Source: Chloroflexota bacterium (GTDB lineage Bacteria > Chloroflexota > Dehalococcoidia > Dehalococcoidales > RBG-16-60-22). From it: a stretch of 40,850 bases of DNA. Position 1 is the stretch's first letter; each line of letters opens with the position of its first letter. Shown piece after piece: positions 1-7,600 of the stretch. The stretch is from the NCBI GenBank assembly GCA_018829775.1, contig JAHJTL010000013.1, positions 1 through 40,850 on the forward strand, in the 5' to 3' direction. Below the pieces are notes generated by a model, which saw only the letters and a list, made by a program, of their open reading frames with translations, did no database searches and was not told where the DNA came from. The position numbers and the translations under genes are program-made.

Positions 1-15
1 AAGGAGTTAAAAACG

Positions 16-399
16 ATGAAAAAAGAAGGTATTTCACCTGAACGCATATTTGAGCCCATGGGCTGGTCACACGCCATCAGGGCGGGTAATACTATTTACC
101 TCGCCGGCATGGTGGGCTTCGATGAGCATCGAAATATCGTGGAGGGCGGCTTTGAAGCGCAGACGATTAAAACTTTTGAAAATATTAAACTCGTTCTCGA
201 GGTGGCGGGGGCTTCTCTGAAGGATGTTGTCAAGTTAAACATCTATGTAACGGATATGGACAATATCGTCAGATTCAGAGAAATCAGGTCCCGCTACTTC
301 AGCCCTCCCATGCCCGCCAGTACCGGTGTCGAAGTCTCAAAGTTGATACTCCCTGAACTTCTTATCGAGATAGAGGCAATCGCGGTTGTTGACCGATAA
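16..399 (+). CDS. Rid (YjgF/YER057c/UK114) family protein, non-canonical
   Basis: This 127-residue protein has the length and pattern of the Rid family of small trimeric proteins; the archetype RidA hydrolyses reactive enamine/imine intermediates. The C-terminal core (residues 105-123, VEV...IEIEAIAV) matches well. The catalytic arginine that follows Pro-Ala in RidA (Arg105 in E. coli) is replaced by Ser102, whereas Glu120 is kept. By family knowledge, members without this arginine lack classical imine deaminase activity and are often specialised for a pathway. The ATG at 16 has an AAGGAG ribosome-binding site at the very start of the window. It leads a plus-strand run of catabolic genes, so a role beside sugar-acid or amino-acid breakdown is plausible. 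The family is certain; the function is open. Confidence 0.85.
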   Translation: MKKEGISPERIFEPMGWSHAIRAGNTIYLAGMVGFDEHRNIVEGGFEAQTIKTFENIKLVLEVAGASLKDVVKLNIYVTDMDNIVRFREIRSRYFSPPMPASTGVEVSKLILPELLIEIEAIAVVDR

Positions 400-461
400 T
401 ATATTCTCTGCGATAATCAAGGTTCAGACGCAATTAACATTACCAGAGAGGAGGTTATGAC

Positions 462-581
462 ATGAGTGCAAAGACGACCAGGCAGATTGCGGAATGGCTT
501 TACCAAAACAATTATGAAAATATGTTTATTATCTTTAATAACGAAATTGAGGAGGCAGTAATCGATGGGAGATTTATTTGA
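462..581 (+). CDS. small ORF, 39 residues, overlapping the SDR start
   Basis: A 39-codon reading frame starts at an ATG preceded by a strong GAGGAGGT-type ribosome-binding site (449-455) and ends 17 bases inside the following SDR gene, in a different frame. The product would be a short, fairly acidic peptide (start MSAKTTRQIAEWLYQNNYEN) with no membrane segment and no recognisable domain. The good ribosome-binding site in the only long gap of this operon (about 165 bases) argues for translation. The overlap would couple it to the dehydrogenase downstream. It could be a small protein or a leader peptide that feeds ribosomes into the SDR gene. Nothing beyond the ribosome-binding site and the open frame supports it. 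Confidence 0.4.
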   Translation: MSAKTTRQIAEWLYQNNYENMFIIFNNEIEEAVIDGRFI

Positions 582-1359
582 CCTGCACGGGAAAGTGGCC
601 ATCGTTACCGGCGGCAACGGTGGCATCGGCAAGGGAATCGCCGACGGCCTGGCGTCAGCCGGAAGCGATATCGTCATTTTTGCCCGCAATGAAAAAAAGA
701 CCGCAGAGGCAGTGGACGACATTAAAAAGAAATACGGGGTAAAAGTACTGGGTTTGCAGGTTGACGTTGGCCAGGAAGAAAGCATTCAGAACGGCGTGAA
801 ACAGGTGCTCGATGAGTTCGGGAAAGCCAGTATCCTGGTCAATAACGCCGGCGTCAATATCCGTAAAATGCCCGAGGAATATACCGTTGAGGAATGGGAC
901 TGGGTTCTGGGCATTAACCTCCGCGGCGCTTTCCTCTGTGCCAAAGCGGTTTACCCGACCATGAAAGAGGCCGGCGGCGGCAAAATCATCAACATCGGTT
1001 CCATGACCTCTCTTTTCGGGTTGGCCAAGGTTTTGTGTTACGCCTGCAGCAAGGCAGGCATGGTTCAGCTAACATACACCCTGGCCCTCGCCTGGGCCAA
1101 AGATAATATCCAGATTAATGCCATCCTCCCCGGCTGGATTGACACTCCTCTGACCGTAGGCGCGCGACGGGACTTCCCCGGGCTGGATGATTTTGTGCTG
1201 GACCGGGTGCCGGCCGGCCGCTGGGGAGTACCGGGTGACTTTGCTGGTGCTGCCATTTTTCTGGCCAGCGGGGCCTCTGATTTTGTCACCGCCGAGTATA
1301 TCAAGGTAGATGGTGGCTTTGCTCAGGGCACGAACACGGTTCACCCTTCCGCCCGATAG
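565..1359 (+). CDS. short-chain dehydrogenase/reductase (gluconate 5-dehydrogenase/KduD-like)
   Basis: A classical SDR oxidoreductase of 264 residues. It has the TGGNGGIG dinucleotide-binding glycine motif (15-22), NNAG (93-96), catalytic Ser146, and Tyr159-x3-Lys163, followed by the PG and DGG motifs near the C-terminus (VDGGF about 248-252). The overall pattern is closest to 2-deoxy-D-gluconate 3-dehydrogenase, gluconate 5-dehydrogenase and glucose 1-dehydrogenase. It probably oxidises or reduces a sugar acid or polyol with NAD(P). The start at 565 has GGAGG nine bases upstream. A PfkB-type sugar kinase two genes downstream supports a sugar-acid pathway. Substrate cannot be read from the sequence. 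Confidence 0.85.
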   Translation: MGDLFDLHGKVAIVTGGNGGIGKGIADGLASAGSDIVIFARNEKKTAEAVDDIKKKYGVKVLGLQVDVGQEESIQNGVKQVLDEFGKASILVNNAGVNIRKMPEEYTVEEWDWVLGINLRGAFLCAKAVYPTMKEAGGGKIINIGSMTSLFGLAKVLCYACSKAGMVQLTYTLALAWAKDNIQINAILPGWIDTPLTVGARRDFPGLDDFVLDRVPAGRWGVPGDFAGAAIFLASGASDFVTAEYIKVDGGFAQGTNTVHPSAR

Positions 1360-1411
1360 CGACCGAGAACAAAAGTCATTTAAAATAATTAAAACAAGGA
1401 GGAAGTTTAAA

Positions 1412-2347
1412 ATGTCATTCGGTACCGGCAAATACACGTATGAACTGGTTGACGGATGGGCGAAGCTGCCTGAAGGTCGGTCCTTTTTAGATGTCGGCGG
1501 TATCTGCATAGACGCTCAGGACACGCTTTACATCCTGAACCGCAGCGAGCAACCGATAATGGTCTTTGACCGTGAGGGCAACCTGCTCAATTCGTGGGGT
1601 GAGGGATTTTTCAACCGTGCCCACGGCAGCTGCATCGGCCCTGACGGTTACATCTACTGTACCGACGATAGAAACCATATCGTCGCCAAATTCACTCCCG
1701 AAGGCAAGTTGCTCATGACGCTGGGCACGAAAGGGCAGGCGTCGGACAGCGGATATCTCCGCACCTGGGATTTCTGGGAGAGCCTGGCCAGGATACAGCG
1801 AGGTGCCCCGCCATTCAATCGTCCCACCGGCGTGGCGGTAACTCCATCAGGTGAGATGTATATCGCCGACGGCTACGGCAACGCGCGGGTGCATAAGTTT
1901 TCACCTGATGGCAAGTTGCTTTTTTCCTGGGGAGAACCCGGTGGCGCCCCGGGGCAGTTCCGACTCCCCCACAACATCCGACTGGACAGGCAGGAGAGAG
2001 TATGGATTGCAGACCGTGAGAACAGTCGGATTCAAATTTTCAGCTCACAGGGCGAATTCATAACGGAATGGACGGATGTTATCCGACCCACCGATGTTTT
2101 CATCGATGAGGAGGACACGGTCTATGTCTCCGAACTGTGCCTGCGGGTAAGCATCTTTACCATAGATGGCAAGCTGATAGCGCGCTGGGGTAACGAGGGC
2201 AAGGACAAGGAAACGGCGCTTTTCCATGCCCCCCACGCCATCGCGGTTGACTCACGAGGGGATTTATACGTTGGCGAGGTGTCCATGACCAGTGCCGGCG
2301 TTGACAAAGGCTCCCGAACCATACAGAAGTTCGCCCGTAAAAAATAG
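1412..2347 (+). CDS. NHL-repeat six-bladed beta-propeller protein
   Basis: A 311-residue protein built of NHL-type repeats of 40-50 residues, with recurring blocks of the form P-x-G-I-A-V-x-x-x-G-x-x-Y-V-A-D followed by I-x-x-F-x-x-x-G and SWG (for example near residues 30-65, 75-110, 140-185, 190-230, 275-300). NHL propellers act as binding scaffolds or, in the peptidyl-amidoglycolate lyase group, as metal-dependent lyases. No signal peptide is visible, so it is probably cytoplasmic, unlike many secreted NHL proteins. The ATG at 1412 has AAGGAGG nine bases upstream; a longer reading frame to 1310 overlaps the SDR gene and has no good site. It sits between the dehydrogenase and the sugar kinase, so it may be a lactonase-like or carbohydrate-binding partner; this is inference. 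Confidence 0.8.
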   Translation: MSFGTGKYTYELVDGWAKLPEGRSFLDVGGICIDAQDTLYILNRSEQPIMVFDREGNLLNSWGEGFFNRAHGSCIGPDGYIYCTDDRNHIVAKFTPEGKLLMTLGTKGQASDSGYLRTWDFWESLARIQRGAPPFNRPTGVAVTPSGEMYIADGYGNARVHKFSPDGKLLFSWGEPGGAPGQFRLPHNIRLDRQERVWIADRENSRIQIFSSQGEFITEWTDVIRPTDVFIDEEDTVYVSELCLRVSIFTIDGKLIARWGNEGKDKETALFHAPHAIAVDSRGDLYVGEVSMTSAGVDKGSRTIQKFARKK

Positions 2348-2370
2348 TCGGCTTATTTAAGGAGGGGTAA

Positions 2371-3360
2371 ATGTTTGATATCGTTGCCTTTGGTGAGGTG
2401 CAGCTTAGACTGGCGACCCAGAATTTCCAGCGACTTGAGCAGGCATCAAGCCTCGACGCTACTATCGGGGGTGCCGAGCTTAACGTCATGGTTACCATGC
2501 AGAGGCTGGGGCTTAAGACCTCATACGTCACACGCCTGCCGAAAAACCCGCTGGGCAGGATGGTGCAGAATAAAGCCAGAGAGCACGGCGTTGATACCTC
2601 GCACGTTATCTGGTCGGACGGAGACCGGCTTGGCGTCTACTTTCTCGAATTCGGAGCATTGCCCCGCCCCAGTTCCATCCTCTACGACCGGGCCAATTCC
2701 GCCATCTCCAAAATACAGCCGGGGATGGTGGACTGGGATAATGTCTTTTCTCAGGCAAAGGCTTTTCACGTTACCGGCATCACCCCTGCCCTGAGCAGCA
2801 GCTGTCTGGAGGCCACCGGTGAAGCCATGAGCAAAGCCCACAAAAAAGGGCTACTCGTTAGCTTCGACCTCAACTACCGGGCCAAATTATGGAGCCAGGA
2901 ACAGGCCAAAGCCGGCCTGTCTCCATTGATGAAATATGTGGATGTGTTGATTACCACAGAGGAAGATACGGCACGGGTATTCCAGATTGAGGGCAAGGAC
3001 TGGAAAGAGGTCGCCCGAAAGCTGGCCGATACCTTTGGCTGCAAAATCGTGGCCATCACCCTGCGAGAAAACATCACCGTATGGCGCAATAACTGGACCG
3101 CCATAATCCTGGCGGACGGACGGATTTACGAAGACCAGACATATGAGGTCGAGGTTGTGGACCGGGTGGGCAGCGGCGATGCCTTCGCCGGCGGCTTCCT
3201 GTACGGCTACCTTACCGACAAAGGTATTGAAGCCTCGTTAAAATATGGCAATGCAGGGGCGGTATTGAAACACTCCTGCCCCGGAGACCTGGTCTGGTTT
3301 ACCCTGGAGGAGGTGGAGAAGCTTATCGCCGGCAAGGGAGACCTCAGGATAAGCCGCTGA
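2371..3360 (+). CDS. PfkB-family carbohydrate kinase, 2-keto-3-deoxygluconate kinase-like
   Basis: A 329-residue ribokinase-fold kinase. The N-terminus carries the GGAELNVMVTMQRLG segment (34-48) that contacts the sugar. The C-terminal signature is VGSGDAFAGGF, with the catalytic base at Asp270 and the anion hole formed by Gly267-Ser268-Gly269. The pattern FDLNYRAKLW (about 168-177) is typical of 2-dehydro-3-deoxygluconokinases (KdgK), which phosphorylate KDG to KDPG with ATP. Its place behind an SDR of the gluconate/KduD type fits an Entner-Doudoroff-like sugar-acid route. The aldolase for the product is not in the window. A fructokinase or other PfkB specificity remains possible. A GGAGGG ribosome-binding site precedes the ATG. 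The gene converges on the next one with only 20 bases between. Confidence 0.85.
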   Translation: MFDIVAFGEVQLRLATQNFQRLEQASSLDATIGGAELNVMVTMQRLGLKTSYVTRLPKNPLGRMVQNKAREHGVDTSHVIWSDGDRLGVYFLEFGALPRPSSILYDRANSAISKIQPGMVDWDNVFSQAKAFHVTGITPALSSSCLEATGEAMSKAHKKGLLVSFDLNYRAKLWSQEQAKAGLSPLMKYVDVLITTEEDTARVFQIEGKDWKEVARKLADTFGCKIVAITLRENITVWRNNWTAIILADGRIYEDQTYEVEVVDRVGSGDAFAGGFLYGYLTDKGIEASLKYGNAGAVLKHSCPGDLVWFTLEEVEKLIAGKGDLRISR

Positions 3361-3380
3361 TAACCGAGAGGCATTAATGG

Positions 3381-4547
3381 TTAGTTGCCGCGTCCACGAC
3401 CGGTTACCGGTATTACCTCCTCAACGACGCCGTTTCTCACGCCATATATCTGGTCGTGTATGTTGATGGTCAGGGTGGCATTATTGGGCACGATTTCCAG
3501 ACGCTCGCCCAGGTTTAACTTTTTCCCCGGTTTCATATAGTATAAAAAGCCTATCTCAGCCGACATACGTCCGAACCACAGGTCGGGGCGCCCCTGGACC
3601 GAACCATAGCTCAGCCTGCCCTGCCACCAGAAATCAGGGCTGTCACGGTACTCAAAGAGAGAGTCGCTGCCGAAAGTCTTGTAGCCAGCATCGATAACCG
3701 CCCAGTCGCTATGCGACGTGCTTATCACCGTAGTTAATACCGTTACGGCACACGCTTCCCGCGTGTTACCGCCCATTTTCATATACCGGATATCGCCGAC
3801 AGCGAATGCTCCAGGATGAACCTCGGTTAATTCGGGGAATTTCCCTTCCTTGCAGAAACGGCACGTGGAAGAAAAGGTGGAAGAGGCGCCCACTGAGACA
3901 TGCTCTATTTCCATGCCCTTATCTCTCAACATTCTGGCATTTTCCGTCATTATCTCGGCCGCTTCCAGAGCCACCTCATCGATGTCCTCGGGGGTCGGTT
4001 TTATACCCATTTCGTGTGCGTAGATACCGATAAACTCGATGCCCGGCAGCTTGCGGAGTTGCACCGCCAAATCCAGAACGGGCTTGCCGGGCGGTACACC
4101 AAAGCGAGTACTCCTGCCCAGGTCAATCTTAATCAGCACGCTTGCTTTCCTGCCCGCGGCTTGAGCCAGCTGCGATATGATTTCAGCCTGCTCCAGCATA
4201 TCAACCACAAGGGCAAGCTTCAGCCCGGACTTGGTCAGCAGTTTTTTGAGTATTTCTCCTTTGGGACCGCCATAATAGCCGGGGTGGGCAATGATAATAT
4301 CATCGATTCCCTGCTCGGCCATGGCCTCCGCCTGCTCTACAACGCCTACCTCCACACCGCAGGCGCCAGACGCAATCTGTTTTTTGGCTACTGTCGCATT
4401 CTCGTGAATCTTGGCGTGTGGTCTGAGTTTTAGCCCCGCCTCAGCTGCCCGCAGGGACATCCCGCTTATATTTGCCTCCAGAGTATCCAAATCAATGAGT
4501 GCTGCAGGTGTATTCAATGATGGGTACAGTATTTTCTGCTCTGCCAT
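3381..4547 (-). CDS. D-threonine aldolase/D-serine dehydratase-like fold-III PLP protein, metal site altered
   Basis: A 388-residue protein of the alanine-racemase-like PLP family (D-threonine aldolase, D-serine dehydratase DSD1, D-3-hydroxyaspartate dehydratase). The N-terminal barrel holds the PLP lysine in RPHAKIH (Lys46; the family form is RPHxKTHK). The C-terminal beta domain normally has PNHxCxT or PNHxDxT, whose His and Cys/Asp bind the catalytic metal. Here the segment is PNNATLT (354-360), so both ligand positions are Asn356 and Thr358. Acid-base chemistry that depends on the metal is therefore doubtful. The ATG at 4547 is chosen over a TTG two codons upstream; AGGAGG lies ten bases before it. 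It diverges from the ketopantoate-reductase-like gene. Family certain, reaction unknown. Confidence 0.85.
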   Translation of the reverse strand: MAEQKILYPSLNTPAALIDLDTLEANISGMSLRAAEAGLKLRPHAKIHENATVAKKQIASGACGVEVGVVEQAEAMAEQGIDDIIIAHPGYYGGPKGEILKKLLTKSGLKLALVVDMLEQAEIISQLAQAAGRKASVLIKIDLGRSTRFGVPPGKPVLDLAVQLRKLPGIEFIGIYAHEMGIKPTPEDIDEVALEAAEIMTENARMLRDKGMEIEHVSVGASSTFSSTCRFCKEGKFPELTEVHPGAFAVGDIRYMKMGGNTREACAVTVLTTVISTSHSDWAVIDAGYKTFGSDSLFEYRDSPDFWWQGRLSYGSVQGRPDLWFGRMSAEIGFLYYMKPGKKLNLGERLEIVPNNATLTINIHDQIYGVRNGVVEEVIPVTGRGRGN

Positions 4548-4614
4548 TTCCAATGTGCCTCCTGATAAAATTGAATTGCTAACACAGCTTCATAATTTGT
4601 TTCAGCTTATTCCT

Positions 4615-4643
4615 TTGCGTTATACTATTTTACTGCTTAAAGT
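4615..4643 (+). promoter_or_regulatory. candidate sigma70-type promoter for the 4682 gene
   Basis: TTGCGT (4615-4620), a 17-base spacer and TAAAGT (4638-4643) lie about 40 bases before the start codon in an AT-rich divergent intergenic region. The match is moderate. Confidence 0.3.
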
Positions 4644-4681
4644 ATAAATTTTCTAATTAATTTAAAACAGGAGGTAAATGC

Positions 4682-5761
4682 ATGGATAAAAAAATCGCGG
4701 TTCTTGGAATTGGAGCCATAGGCGGAACTGTGGGGGCATATCTAACAAGAGCGGGACATGATGTCACCTTGATTGACCAGTGGGCGGCGCACATAGAAAA
4801 AATCCGCAGCGATGGCCTGAAAGTGTCCGACCTCGACGGCGGGTTCACCGTGCCGGCCAAGGCGCTGCATCTCAGCGACGCCAGCAACCTGAAGGAACCT
4901 TTTGACATCGTCTTCCTGTCAGTCAAGTCCTATGATACACTTTGGTCCGCGTATTTGATTGAACCCCACCTCAAGACAACGGGTTTCATCCTGCCGACTC
5001 AGAACGCGTTGAATGACGAAGTCGTGGCCAGCGTGGTCGGCTTCAACCGCACCGTGGGCTGCGTGACGACTGTCAGCGCCGGTGTTTATGAGCCGGGCCA
5101 TGTCATGCGTCACGACCCTTTAGACAGGCACTGCTTTACCGTTGGCGAGCTTTCCGGCCTGGTATCCAATCGGGTTAAAGAAGTAGTTGCCTTGCTCAGC
5201 GCGGTTGGCCCAAGCGAGGCCACCACCAATATCTGGGGAGCGCGCTGGTCGAAGCTGACTATCAATGCCATGGCCAATGCCCTGGCTGGCATTACCGGCC
5301 CATCGCTATCCACTCTGAACGAAAAGCAGAGGGATACGGCATACCTGCTCAGAATCATTCTCGGCGGTGAGGTCGCCCGGGTCGGTATCGCCCTGGGCGT
5401 GAGCATAGAGCCGATATGGGGAGTCCCGTCTGTTGAGTTCGCTGAAGCAACGACCATGGAAACCGTGCAGAAATTGAAGGAAAAGATGGCCGCAATCTGG
5501 AGCAAGCAATTTCTCCCGGCTGACCAGCTGCAAAAGAAAGTAGGCGCTCCGCAACGCCCGTCGCTCCTGCAGGATATAATAAAGAAAAGACGAACGGAAG
5601 TGGAATATCTCAACGGAGAGGTGGTCAGAAAAGGCAGGATAGCTGGTGTGCCCACACCCATGAACCAGGCGCTTCTTGACCTTACTCTGAAAATAGAGAG
5701 CGGTGAAGCCGAGCCTGACCCGGCTAATCTTGAGCTGCTCAAGAAGCGTATCTCGCTGTAA
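4682..5761 (+). CDS. ketopantoate reductase (ApbA/PanE) family oxidoreductase
   Basis: A 359-residue NADP-dependent dehydrogenase of the 2-dehydropantoate 2-reductase family. The Rossmann motif GIGAIGG is at 9-15. The central WSKLTINAMANALAG segment carries the conserved Lys and Asn of the active site, and the C-terminal helix has the NGEVVRKGRIAGVPTP pattern typical of PanE. It is longer than E. coli PanE (about 303 residues), with an insertion around residues 245-300, as in the many paralogues of unknown substrate. It is followed by etfBA and an FAD oxidase, not by pan genes, so reduction or oxidation of a 2-oxo/2-hydroxy acid is more likely than pantothenate synthesis; that is inference. 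A perfect GGAGG is seven bases before the ATG. Confidence 0.8.
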   Translation: MDKKIAVLGIGAIGGTVGAYLTRAGHDVTLIDQWAAHIEKIRSDGLKVSDLDGGFTVPAKALHLSDASNLKEPFDIVFLSVKSYDTLWSAYLIEPHLKTTGFILPTQNALNDEVVASVVGFNRTVGCVTTVSAGVYEPGHVMRHDPLDRHCFTVGELSGLVSNRVKEVVALLSAVGPSEATTNIWGARWSKLTINAMANALAGITGPSLSTLNEKQRDTAYLLRIILGGEVARVGIALGVSIEPIWGVPSVEFAEATTMETVQKLKEKMAAIWSKQFLPADQLQKKVGAPQRPSLLQDIIKKRRTEVEYLNGEVVRKGRIAGVPTPMNQALLDLTLKIESGEAEPDPANLELLKKRISL

Positions 5762-5806
5762 TATTAAATTTTAAATAAGCATCCCGATTCAGGCGGAGAG
5801 CATAGC

Positions 5807-6595
5807 GTGAGAATAATCGTGCCCATCAAGCAGGTCCCGGACATGAACCAGGTGAGGTTCGAGGTGGACAGGGGCAGGGTCGACCGCAGCTCCGCCGGTG
5901 TGGAAATAAATCCCTTCGACCTCAATGCGCTGGAGGCAGCGGTTCAAATAAAAGAGGACGCGGGTGGTACCGTTACTGCCATCAGCATGGGGCCGCACCG
6001 GGCGGAATCATCGCTGAGGGACGCGCTGGCCAGAGGGGCAGACGACGCCGTACTGCTTGAAGACCGGAAATTTGCCGGCGCCGATACGCTGGCCACATCA
6101 TACACCATTGCCTGCGCCATCAGGAAGCTTGGGGCATTTGACCTCATCCTCTGTGGCGAAAAAACGGTTGACGGAGATACCGGTCAGGTTGGGCCCGAGA
6201 TTGCCGAGCATTTGAACATACCGCATATCGCCTATGTATCCTGGCTGGAAGTGAGAGGCGGGACGATGGTCGCCCAGTGCGAAATGGGCGGACGTGCCTA
6301 CACCGTGGAGTCCGCTTTTCCGGTGCTGCTCACCATAACCAAGGATTTGAACATCCCGAGATTGCCCGGCTTCCGTGATAAAGCTAAAGCACGCCAGGTC
6401 GCGGTGGCAGTATGGGGCGCCAGAGAGCTTGCCAGCGTCGCCGATACCAGCAGGTACGGAGTGCGCGGGTCACCGACCAGGGTGCACAGGGTCATTATCC
6501 CTTCCGAGGAAAACAGAAAGGGGAAGATTTTTCGGAATGCAGTGGAGGAGGCAATCGATGAAATTGCCTCCGAGCTACTCAATCACCTGAACTAA
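5807..6595 (+). CDS. etfB: electron transfer flavoprotein beta subunit, bifurcating-group-like
   Basis: The 262-residue EtfB subunit forms the small half of an electron-transfer flavoprotein, binding AMP or, in bifurcating forms, FAD and NAD(H). The N-terminus (MRIIVPIKQVPD) and the ALEAAVQIKE segment are typical. The motif VDGDTGQVGPEIAE (121-134) is of the type found in electron-bifurcating Etf groups, not the DD...NQTG type of ordinary mitochondrial-like Etf. The start is a GTG with GGAG eight bases upstream. The etfA gene follows after 24 bases and an FAD-linked oxidase after that, so the three probably form one complex. Bifurcation is an inference from the motif. Confidence 0.93.
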   Translation: MRIIVPIKQVPDMNQVRFEVDRGRVDRSSAGVEINPFDLNALEAAVQIKEDAGGTVTAISMGPHRAESSLRDALARGADDAVLLEDRKFAGADTLATSYTIACAIRKLGAFDLILCGEKTVDGDTGQVGPEIAEHLNIPHIAYVSWLEVRGGTMVAQCEMGGRAYTVESAFPVLLTITKDLNIPRLPGFRDKAKARQVAVAVWGARELASVADTSRYGVRGSPTRVHRVIIPSEENRKGKIFRNAVEEAIDEIASELLNHLN

Positions 6596-6619
6596 GGAAT
6601 TTAATGCGGGAGATGCATC

Positions 6620-7600
6620 GTGAATTCGGATAAAGAGGTTATGGTTTTCGCCGAGCAGCAGGAAAGCGAAATCAACCCGATATCGTATGAGTTGCTGGGC
6701 AAAGGAAGAGAACTGGCCGATAAGCTGGGAGAACGCCTCTCCGGTGTTCTCTTCGGCGACAGGATAGCTGACGCCGCACCGGAACTTATCTATCACGGCG
6801 CAGACAGGGTATATCTGTACGACCACCCTACTTTTCACGAACTAGACTTGCTGAACTACAAGCATAATATGGTCAGGCTGGCAAGAGAGGTGAATCCGGA
6901 GATATTTATTTTGGGGGCGACTCACTGGGGGAGGTCGCTGGGGGCCAGGGTAGCGGCGGCACTTGGCACCGGTCTGACGGCGGACTGCACCGGCCTGGAT
7001 ATTGACCCAAACGGAAATTTCATTCAAATCAGGCCTGCTTTCAGCGGCAATGTCCTGGCCCATATCAGAACGAAAACAAGGCCCCAAATGGCCACGGTGC
7101 GGTATAAGGTCATGCGGAGTCTGTCGCGAGACGTAACCCGCAAGGGAGAAATAATCAGAAAAAATACGGAAATTATACCTTCTCTGCTCACCATAGCACG
7201 CAAGGAGAGGCGGAACGAGGTCAACATCGCTGATGCTGAAGTGATTATCTCCGGCGGTGCCGGGTTGAAAAAGGCAAAAGATTTCTCCCTGCTGGCAAAT
7301 CTGGCCGGGCTTCTGGGCGCAACCGTCGGCTCCAGCCGACCTCCGGTAGACAGCGGCTGGATACGCAAAGAGCATCAGGTGGGATTCAGCGGCAATACCG
7401 TCAAACCCAAGATTTATTTTGCCTGCGGTATTTCCGGCAGCTCACAGCATCTGGCCGGCATGAGAGAATCAGATGTCATCATCGCCATAAATACTGACCC
7501 CTCAGCCCCTATATTTAATATTGCCGACTACGGGATTGTCGGCGACCTTTATGAGGTAGTTCCGAAACTAATAGAAAAAATCAAGAGGTGCCGCGCATGA
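6620..7600 (+). CDS. etfA: electron transfer flavoprotein alpha subunit
   Basis: The 326-residue EtfA subunit carries the main FAD. The C-terminal FAD domain shows the family signature in order: GGAGLKKAKDFSLLANLAG (about 214-232), SRPPVDSGW, QVGFSG, YFACGISGSSQHLAGM and INTDPSAPIFNIADYGIVGD. It has no extra N-terminal ferredoxin domain, unlike the EtfA homologue (LctC) of the confurcating lactate dehydrogenase complex of Acetobacterium. The GTG start has GGGAG seven bases upstream. Its stop overlaps the ATG of the FAD oxidase (ATGA), so the two are translationally coupled, which favours a stoichiometric complex. Confidence 0.93.
   Translation: MNSDKEVMVFAEQQESEINPISYELLGKGRELADKLGERLSGVLFGDRIADAAPELIYHGADRVYLYDHPTFHELDLLNYKHNMVRLAREVNPEIFILGATHWGRSLGARVAAALGTGLTADCTGLDIDPNGNFIQIRPAFSGNVLAHIRTKTRPQMATVRYKVMRSLSRDVTRKGEIIRKNTEIIPSLLTIARKERRNEVNIADAEVIISGGAGLKKAKDFSLLANLAGLLGATVGSSRPPVDSGWIRKEHQVGFSGNTVKPKIYFACGISGSSQHLAGMRESDVIIAINTDPSAPIFNIADYGIVGDLYEVVPKLIEKIKRCRA

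Noticed and set aside
4678-4689. ATG at 4678 as the start of the ketopantoate-reductase-like gene
   Set aside because: Its frame stops after three codons; the ATG at 4682 has better spacing to GGAGG.
5110-5742. 210-residue minus-strand open frame opposite the ketopantoate-reductase-like gene
   Set aside because: Serine- and arginine-rich translation typical of an antisense frame; no start signals.
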